From the NCBI GenBank assembly GCA_030684755.1, contig JAUXXN010000293.1, positions 1-5,305 of the forward strand: a stretch of DNA of 5,305 nucleotides, written 5' to 3'. This DNA is from Hydrogenophaga sp. Lineage in GTDB: Bacteria; Pseudomonadota; Gammaproteobacteria; Burkholderiales; Burkholderiaceae_C. Of this stretch, positions 4,962 through 5,305 are shown one piece after another. Both the position numbers and the translations under genes were made by a program. Below the pieces are notes generated by a model that worked only from the letters and a program-made list of their open reading frames with translations, had not been told where the DNA came from and made no database searches. Within the stretch, counting starts at the first letter, position 1. Each line of letters opens with the position of its first letter.

Positions 4962-5305
4962 ATGGGTGCTTACGAAACACAGGGCTTCAAGATGGACAAC
5001 ACCGGGCGGCGCATCGTCGTTGACCCGGTCACGCGCATCGAGGGCCACATGCGCTGCGAGGTCAACCTTGACAGCAACAACGTCATCCGCAACGCGGTGT
5101 CCACCGGCACCATGTGGCGCGGGCTGGAGGTGATTTTGAAAGGCCGCGACCCGCGCGACGCCTGGGCGTTTGTGGAGCGCATTTGCGGCGTGTGCACCGG
5201 CTGCCACGCGCTCGCCAGTGTGCGCGCGGTGGAAGACGCGCTGGACATTCGCATTCCGCTGAACGCCCACCTGATCCGCGAGATGATGGCCAAGACGCTG
5301 CAGGT
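4962..5305 (+). CDS. hoxG: Membrane-bound [NiFe]-hydrogenase large (catalytic) subunit, first 114 residues
   Basis: The frame opens at ATG 4962, with GAGGA (4949-4953) 8 nt upstream, and stays open to the right edge; full-length family members are about 600 residues, so most of the gene is outside. The subunit holds the Ni-Fe(CN)2CO centre that oxidises H2 and passes electrons to HoxK. Visible family signatures are the N-terminal [12 protein letters not shown] (20-31), which includes the conserved Glu E27, and the L1 motif [10 protein letters not shown] (73-82) with C75 and C78 as two of the four nickel ligands. The C-terminal DPCxxC ligands and maturation-protease tail are not in view. It has no signal peptide of its own, as expected: it is carried across the membrane bound to the Tat-bearing small subunit. 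The accessory genes usually downstream (cytochrome b hoxZ, protease hoxM and others) would lie beyond the edge. Confidence 0.97.
   Translation, partial: MGAYETQGFKMDNTGRRIVVDPVTRIEGHMRCEVNLDSNNVIRNAVSTGTMWRGLEVILKGRDPRDAWAFVERICGVCTGCHALASVRAVEDALDIRIPLNAHLIREMMAKTLQ

Overview
The window looks like a betaproteobacterial (Burkholderiales, probably Comamonadaceae-like) chromosome or megaplasmid segment. The reason is its right end: the start of a membrane-bound, oxygen-tolerant [NiFe]-hydrogenase operon whose predicted proteins match, as far as I recall the sequences, Ralstonia eutropha (Cupriavidus necator) HoxK and HoxG almost residue for residue. The organism was not identified independently.

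Left to right: (1) 1-1221, minus strand: a HipBA-type toxin-antitoxin module. hipB is complete (1071-769). hipA starts with GTG directly after the hipB stop and runs off the left edge. Upstream of hipB lies a dense array of AAAGC/GCTTT half-sites that looks like an autoregulatory operator. (2) 1222-1567: gene-free DNA with a near-perfect direct repeat and a weak terminator-like hairpin. (3) 1568-2072, minus: a broken SAM-dependent methyltransferase gene carrying two separate lesions, a 1-base frameshift in a C-run after codon 4 and an internal out-of-frame deletion. (4) 2162-3190, minus: an AT-rich gene for a 342-residue HNH-nuclease-like protein with an uncharacterised C-terminal part. (5) 3191-3848: long gene-free control region containing a 7-bp-arm dyad, a probable IHF site and a sigma-54 -24/-12 promoter. 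(6) 3849-4940 and 4962-end, plus: hoxK (small subunit, complete) and hoxG (large subunit, first 114 codons).

How the parts relate: hoxK and hoxG form one transcription unit, probably driven by the sigma-54 promoter and a HoxA-type NtrC-family activator. They encode the electron-transfer and the catalytic subunit of a periplasm-facing uptake hydrogenase. The left 3.2 kb reads as an accessory patch of stress or defence genes and decayed genes placed next to this operon, all on the opposite strand. The least explained items are the HNH protein and the hipBA operator array. I did not find convincing evidence for a wholly new multi-gene system.
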